Source: Neoscytalidium dimidiatum
Lineage: Eukaryota; Ascomycota; Dothideomycetes; Botryosphaeriales; Botryosphaeriaceae
DNA: 64,000 nucleotides
Reading direction: 5' to 3'
NCBI GenBank assembly: GCA_037367355.1
Contig: CM074699.1
Coordinates: forward strand, 3,534,001-3,598,000
Shown here piece after piece: positions 57,973 to 64,000 of the stretch. The position numbers were made by a program, and so were the translations under genes. The notes below the pieces were generated by a model. The model ran no database searches, had not been told where the DNA came from, and worked only from the letters and a program-made list of their open reading frames with translations. The stretch's first letter is position 1; every line of letters begins with the position of its first letter.

Positions 57973-60594
57973 ATGTTCCACACCTTCCAGAGCGCTGCGG
58001 CCCTGCCGGGCTCCGCAGACGGCGGAGACCCCGCGAAACCCTCTCGTTCGAGCTCACGCCGCATTTCCACTACGAACGCCTGCGTCGAGTGCCGCCGCCG
58101 CAAAATCCGCTGCGATGGCACCCAGCCCTGCGGCCAGTGTCTGTGGTACCAGCATCCGGAGCTGTGCAGCTACTCGAAGCCGGCCCAACGCGTCGTTCCC
58201 TCGCGCAAGTAAGTCGACATTACTTTTGGTCGGCAGACCTTTTGCACGTGTAATGTCTGCGGAGCATGGATAGCCTTGCTTACCGTCGAACAGGCTCGTT
58301 GAGAAGCTGCAAGGTCAAATTGACCAGCAGAGGCTGATATTGGAGCGACTGTTTCCCGGAAAGGACCTCGAGGCTCTCAGTTCAACGCCGCGTGAGGAGC
58401 TTCTCAACATAGCACTCACACTCCCGGCACCTTCAGCAACTTCGCCGGCCACATCCATCCCGCAGACCACATCAGAACCGACACCGGACTCGGATGGGCC
58501 CGAAAGCTTGGAAGCGGCGCTAGAAGCTGCTCCCGACGAGAACCCAGAGTGGGATGAAGCCAGAAAACATCAACTCAAGATCCAAGGGATCTCTGATGAT
58601 GTTAACGGCTTGTCGCTGTCAGTTGACAGGCCCTCTTCCTACGTGGGAGTGTCGTCCATGACGGCAGCCCTGAAGGTCATTGTGAAGACCGCTCCGATGG
58701 CGAAGTCCTACATTAACTACAAGCAAACCGAAACTGCACTCCCAAGCAGAAGTGGCACGCCCCCACCTGAGCTCCGGGACACTAGCCCTAACGCTCTGCC
58801 AAATGTGGAGACAGGGTTGGATCTTATCGACAACTATTTCGAGAGGGTCCATCCCTTCTTTCCCATGGTCGAGGAATCGAAATTTCGAGCCTCGTACATC
58901 CGTCAACAAAGATGGGATTCGGCTTGGCTTGCTCTTCTGAATATGGTGTTCGCCCTCGGCTCTTTGGCATCATCCACCGCGGACAATGAAGCGCACTACG
59001 TCTTCTTCGTCAGAGCTCGGAAGCATTTGAGTCTAGAGACCTTCGGAAGCGGGAATCTCGAGGTTCTTCAGGCCCTTGGGATGATGACCGGCTACTACAT
59101 GCACTACCTGAACCGTCCCAATGAAGCAAGCTGCCTCATGGGTGCCACACTCCGCATGGCAACTGGCCTGGGATTGCACCGCGAGTACTCAAATCCCGCA
59201 TCGCCGAACCCGAAACCCAACGGTTTGAGCAAATCGCGTACAGATGCGCAGATTGCAGAGACTAGGAGACGTACCTGGTGGAGCCTCTTCTGCCTGGACG
59301 TCTGGGCTTCGACGACCACAAGCAGGCCCTCGCTAGGGCGTATCAGCTCCGCCGTTACAGTCCTTCCACCGGGAAAGGTCTTAGAGGAAGTAGGTTTACC
59401 CCGCACATTGATCAACTTTCTTTCTAACGAATCACGTCACAGCTGTCGAGTCCTGAGAACATGCAAGACCTCCGCGTGCTGCCCTTAATATATAACATCG
59501 AGTTCTGCAAGATTGCGTCCAGGATCCAGGATACACTTGCAACTTCGCCACTTCTCAAGTACGAAGACCTAGTACAGATCGACACCGATCTCGTCAACTG
59601 GCGCAACAACCTACCGTCCATCCTGGCAACAAATGAACCATGTCCGGAGTTCCTCCGGGTGCCGCGGTCCGTCATGAAATGGCGTTACGAAAACTTGCGG
59701 GTTGTGCTGCACCGGCCTTTCCTGTTGAGCACTGCTCTCAAACGCACCCCCTTCGCCAATCTCAGCGCCGAGGAGAAGGTTGCCGTTGGGAAGTGCAGGG
59801 TCATTGCTGCCCAGAATATCGAAGACATCAGCAACGAGTGCACCCCTGACCTCATCTCGGGATGGAACGCTGTGTGGTTCTGCTTTCAGGCTTGCATGGT
59901 CCCTCTCATTAGCCTATTCGCCGACATCAGCAATCCTGATGAGGCAGCGAAATGGCGCGGACAGATTGATCTGGCCTTGAACTTCTTCGATCGGATGGAG
60001 AGATACAGCGTTGCAGCAAAGAAAAGCAGGGAGGCCATAGCCAGGCTCGCTGAAGCCAGCAAAGTCCATCAAGAACAGCTGGAGGAGCAGATGCGGCAGA
60101 GGCAGGAATTGTGGGAGCAACAGCGTGTGGCGAGTGCACAGGTGAATGCCAATAGCGAGGGCCCAAGTTTCCACCAATTTGGAGACAACACCCAGTCGCC
60201 ACCGCATCAGCAGCAGCAGCTCCACCAGCAGCAGCAGCAGCATCAGCATCAGCAGTCGCCACAGCACCACCAAGCACGACAACAGAGCCCGAACAGCCAC
60301 ATGAACGCTATCAACCCCAACCAGCCGTTCCCCCCTGGCTTCGTTCCAGGACAGCAGCCTTTTCCGAGTATGAGCAGCATGTCCGGCATCGGCATGGGAG
60401 TGTGGCCGCCTCCTGAGATGGGACCGGGTGGCCCGTCCAGCCTCGGATCGCTTTCCGGCTTCTGGGACGAGATGATGTGGGACACTTTCCCCGAGATCTC
60501 TGAAGATCCCTTTGGGGGGTTCAATGGTGAGCTCGACTTCCCTCCGGCCAGCCAGGATGGTGGCGGGGCACCATGTTGGCAATTGGGCAATTGA
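57973..60594 (+). CDS. Zn2Cys6 (Gal4-type) fungal transcription factor
   Basis: Nuclear DNA-binding regulator. Three exons: 57973-58208, 58294-59389 and 59443-60594, total 827 aa. The binuclear zinc cluster is C37-x2-C-x6-C-x5-C-x2-C-x8-C (residues 37-65, starting ACVECRRRKIRCDG). The first splice joins it to a short coiled-coil dimerisation helix (LVEKLQGQIDQQRLILERLF). The middle holds the fungal-specific TF domain (IDNYFERVHPFFPMVEESKF; ATGLGLHREYS; RRRTWWSLFCLDVW, the usual conserved WW segment). The C-terminal third is rich in Gln and His (60206-60262), then Pro/Gly/Met and acidic near the end (DEMMWDTFPEISEDPFGGF), an activation-domain-like composition. It resembles Gal4/Lac9-like factors, but the target genes cannot be told. 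Confidence 0.9.
60206..60262. repeat. CAG/CAC-rich repeat coding Gln/His
   Basis: A run of CAG triplets interrupted by CAC, CAT and CTC within the Zn2Cys6 gene, giving polyglutamine broken by histidine. Likely length-variable. Confidence 0.75.
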
Positions 60595-61780
60595 ATGCCA
60601 GGGGAGGGTGCCCAAGGAGGGGCAACATATTACCGCTTTCACGAAGATGTTCATATAATGCTGGGATTCCTGGCGTCTTTACAGCCAGATGGTACAAAAA
60701 AAATGGGATGCGAGATTGGGCAGCGGGTGGGATGGAGTCATTTTCTTCTTGGATGGGTCGTGAAGTGGGGATCGCTAGATATGACATGTACGAATCACGG
60801 TCGCTGTCGTCGTCTTCGTTGTTGTCTTCGGTGGGGTCGTTGCGAGCGGATGATCGTCGCGGATTACATCCTGTACTGTACCATACATACCCTATGTCGC
60901 AAATGATAGCCGTTGTGCCGAAGAACAGCTTACAAAACTCGGGCGAGTAGCCAGCCCGACGTCCGCATCTCGGGCGACGGAAGTCGGCGGCGGAGTCGGG
61001 CGGGAAGGGCAAAATTGCGCGGGCGGTTCGCGGCATCACGATCTTCGAGCTAGGGCTGCAGCATTGCGCACGGGAACGTTCGGGCGCCTGGAGGGCAGGC
61101 TGCAGCGGCTGCTTAGGCGAGCGGTTGCGGGAGGGAGCAGGTTAGTAAAGGTACAGCTTGCGTCACGGAACGTCGGATAGTACGGGGACCGTTAGGTTGG
61201 TAATTTCAAGTCAATCCCTTTCCGCTGCTCACCATCGCCAGCAAACTCTTCTCCGGGCTCGCCGTAACTGCTGTTCCCTTGCGTTTCCTCCCTGCCGCTG
61301 CATCGAGTCCATCGGTGCCCTCGTCCCAGATCCCGCGTGCTCCGCTCCCGCCATCGCCCGAGACAGCTGCCTTGTCAGCCCTGCGAGCTAAGGCCTAAAG
61401 GAGGTCGTTATCGGCCTGATAAGCCTCGAATTTCTACAGCTACGCCGAGAGATAGAGACGCGCCGCACTCGCCGACCAGACGCTGCGCGAAGCCCACTCT
61501 CGAGGTATTCCTTGGGCTACGAGTGCCCCTCCTCCGTTCCGAACGCCGTCTCCTACGAGACAAGTCTCCGACGTGCCAACGCTTCGCTGGGGGCCCTGCA
61601 AATTGTCAGCTGTCAACCCGCAAAAAAAGGACCCACGTTCGCACGACGAGCTTCTCTCGACGTCTCCCACGACTCAACCATCCCGCGCCTAATTGACGCC
61701 TCGTGAGCTTGGACTCGCCTCGCCGCCATCGTTCCTGACGTACACAACCCTGCCCCGCGCTCGCGCAACACACAAGCACA
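60595..61780. promoter_or_regulatory. Spacer and upstream region of PIS1
   Basis: 1.19 kb. After the transcription-factor 3' UTR, the right half (61200-61780) is C-rich and pyrimidine-rich, a plausible promoter and long 5' leader for PIS1. Short open frames here carry no recognised motif. Confidence 0.45.
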
Positions 61781-62773
61781 ATGTCGACGACTGAGAAACC
61801 GCTGGCCAACGGCAACGGGAGCTTGAAGCCTGCCGCCGCGAGCCGGCCGGAAGAAGAGGAAAACATCTTCATGTTCATTCCCAACCAGATTGGTGAGTTA
61901 AGCTCGGCTAGTAGAGACCAAGGCCACATGCTGACGTCTAATTCCCACGCTACAGGCTACTCCCGCATCGTGCTCGCTGTTGCCTCCCTGTACTACATGC
62001 CGCTGCATCCGCGTACCTGCTCGCTGCTGTACAGCATCTCCTGCTTGCTCGACGCGCTGGACGGCGTCGCCGCGCGCAGGTTCAACCAATCAACAAAGTT
62101 TGGAGCCGTGCTGGACATGGTGACGGATCGGTGTACGACGGCCTGTCTGTTGGTGTTCCTGGCCTCCGCGTTCCCGCGCTGGTCCATCGTCTTCCAGGGA
62201 TTGATCAGTCTGGATCTGGCCAGCCACTACATGCACATGTACGCGACACTGAGCATGGGCGGCGCCGGCCAGAGCCACAAGAAAGTCGACGAGAGCAGGA
62301 GCTGGATTTTGAAGCAGTACTACTCCAACAACGTGAGTGAATTTTTTTTTTATTTTTTTGGTTTGAGATGGTTACATGGACGCGGCCTGCTGACGACCTT
62401 GTAGAAAGTCCTCTTCACCTTCTGCGCCTTGAACGAGCTCTTTTTCATCGCGCTGTACCTCCTCTCTTTCTCCTCGCCGCTCCTCACCCCCTCGCTCCTT
62501 CAGCCGGAGCCATCTAGCCTCACTCCCGGCACTCCGGCCGCACCTAAGCCTTCGCTTCTGTTCACGAGCCCTTGGTCCGCTGGGGCGATGGAGATGGCGC
62601 GCGCGAATAAGATGGATAGTACTGTCCCGTGGATCCTGGCGATCGTCTCCTTCCCGGTCATGGCGGGCAAGCAGTTCATCAATGTTGTCCAGCTCGTCAA
62701 GGCGAGTAAGTGGCTTGCTGAGGGTGATAGGGAGGAGAGGAGGAAGCAGGGTCTTCCTAAGAAGAAGAACTAG
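61781..62773 (+). CDS. PIS1: Phosphatidylinositol synthase (CDP-diacylglycerol-inositol 3-phosphatidyltransferase)
   Basis: ER membrane enzyme that joins CDP-diacylglycerol and myo-inositol to make phosphatidylinositol and CMP. Three exons: 61781-61892, 61956-62332 and 62405-62773, giving 285 aa. The CDP-alcohol phosphotransferase motif D-x2-D-G-x2-A-R-x8-G-x3-D-x3-D is complete: D70, D73, G74, A77, R78, G87, D91 and D95. Preceding it is FMFIPNQIGYSRIVLAVAS and following it SHYMHMYATL and SRSWILKQYYSNNKVLFTFC, typical of PIS. A loop of about 40 residues rich in Pro/Ser/Thr precedes the last helices. The Lys-rich C-terminus (KKKN) could be an ER-retention signal of KKxx form. Second intron contains a T-rich stretch. 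Confidence 0.95.
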
Positions 62774-64000
62774 AGGAACGGAGAGATCAGAGGGTCTGCG
62801 CTAGGAACTACTTTCGTCAGATCGACTTTCGGGTCCCTCGAACCCTCGACAGCACTCTGATCGACGCTTCTCGACGATGAGGGATATCTTCTCTCCCGCA
62901 GAGCAGGTCAGATTGTGCCATAGGGAGTGATGATCGAATGATCATGATTCTCCTGGACCGGATTGGAACGCATGCCCACCATTGGACCGGCCATGTCACG
63001 TTTGATTCAAACTCGGGCTCGTGGAGCTTTATGTTGGTGGTACGGATTCACTGCAGCACACGGGAAGCTGCAGTTTGGAGTAACCAGGATACTTACCCTT
63101 CGCTTTACGGAGTTTCCTCCTTTTCTACAAATTTCTCTCTATTTTCCATTTACCTCATGCCAGCGCTGCCTGCTTCTTCGATCAAGCCTTTCTTCTCGAC
63201 AGCTTCAGAAATCTGTTCACAACATTCCGGATTAGGGGGTGGCAAAGCATGGGCATATGGCGGGCCGGCTTCTCATCAAATTTACAAGTGGTTTGCGGCA
63301 ATGCGTACGCAGCTTTTTTTGTGGTAACCAATCAGAATTGTTCTTTTTGGAACCCCCCTTCTTTTTCTACTATTCCCACTTTCACACCTTTGCACTTGTA
63401 AGGACGTTGGTGGGGCGCGCTGTGTTGTTTTTCGCAGGCGGAAATAGAGAGGGGAATTGAAAATCACCTGGAAAGTGTTAGGACATCAGTGGACTGTTAT
63501 GGATACGCTTAATACTTAATATCATTGTCAAAGACATGGTAAGGCTCCCGCGCGGCCTGTTGATGTATTTATGTATCAGTATTTGGGATGTTTGGGATCC
63601 GGACTGCTTTGGGTTCACACGGAGACCGGATGGAAGGCAGCCGAAGATGGCGAGCGGGAACGCGGGTAAAAGAGAGCTTATTGGACGCACTGGGCAGAGG
63701 GTTGAGTGATCCTGCAGGAGCATGTGGCGCTGGTGGCCGGGCTTATGTCATGTTTTACAGGACCGGGCGCGCAGTTTACCTCAACTCTCTCCTCTCATCC
63801 ACCTCGCCCGCCGATGCTCGAGGTTCTTCCCCATTGGATCAGCTCCATCGCGATCACGTTGTCCCACGATAGGCAGCAGCTTAGCAACCAAATTCCCACC
63901 TGCTGGCTGACTCGCTTATGCTTATCTTCGAGCGAACCGAATATGGTCGCAGATTTGCAGGCACAGACGTAAACTACGCTGTTTCTTGACGGCCGCGCGG
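62774..64000. other. Spacer downstream of PIS1 to window end
   Basis: 1.2 kb containing the PIS1 3' UTR. Several overlapping short frames (longest 62938-63327) have no recognised motif and no clear splicing. The next gene may start beyond the right edge. Confidence 0.4.

Overview
This window is nuclear DNA of a filamentous ascomycete (Pezizomycotina). The evidence is many short introns (about 50-80 nt) with GTRNGT donors and CTAAC/CTGAC-like branch points a few bases before AG. Families typical of moulds are present: a con-6 protein, two SAT4/PTH11-like rhodopsin-fold membrane proteins, a Zn2Cys6 factor, an RNA-silencing RdRP, a NACHT protein with C2H2 zinc fingers, a fungal thaumatin-like protein and an intracellular GH2 beta-mannosidase. 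Dothideomycetes is a guess only. I found no rRNA, CRISPR or intact transposon. Splice sites were assigned by eye from consensus, reading frame and family expectation.

Left third (1-21.4 kb): the 3' end of a proteasome assembly chaperone (PAC4-like); an RNA-dependent RNA polymerase on the minus strand with a probable extra 5' exon; TCTP (TMA19) and the sphinganine C4-hydroxylase SUR2 as a divergent pair; a spacer with short repeats; a spliced gene with a domain resembling pRiA4b ORF-3 and a long disordered tail; intron-containing tRNA-Gln(UUG) and tRNA-Thr(UGU); and PUS7 with a polyglutamine tract.

Middle (21.4-44 kb): a con-6 protein; two SAT4-type seven-helix proteins flanking an AhpD-like protein; then a divergent pair, an eight-exon NACHT/C2H2 protein (minus) and a ten-exon SNF2/RING helicase of RAD5/RAD16 type (plus), about 640 bp apart. 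A roughly 2 kb AT-rich spacer with repeats of the same kind as near 11 kb follows. Next is YSH1, the mRNA 3'-end processing endonuclease.

Right third (44-64 kb): TAF4, divergent from YSH1; an M24B Xaa-Pro aminopeptidase with a long extra glutamine-rich C-terminus; a thaumatin-like secreted protein; beta-mannosidase; a Gal4-like Zn2Cys6 factor; and phosphatidylinositol synthase PIS1. Most genes are housekeeping and independently transcribed. The accessory flavour lies in 21-41 kb (con-6, SAT4 pair, NACHT/SNF2 pair, repeat-bearing spacer). No secondary-metabolite cluster is visible.
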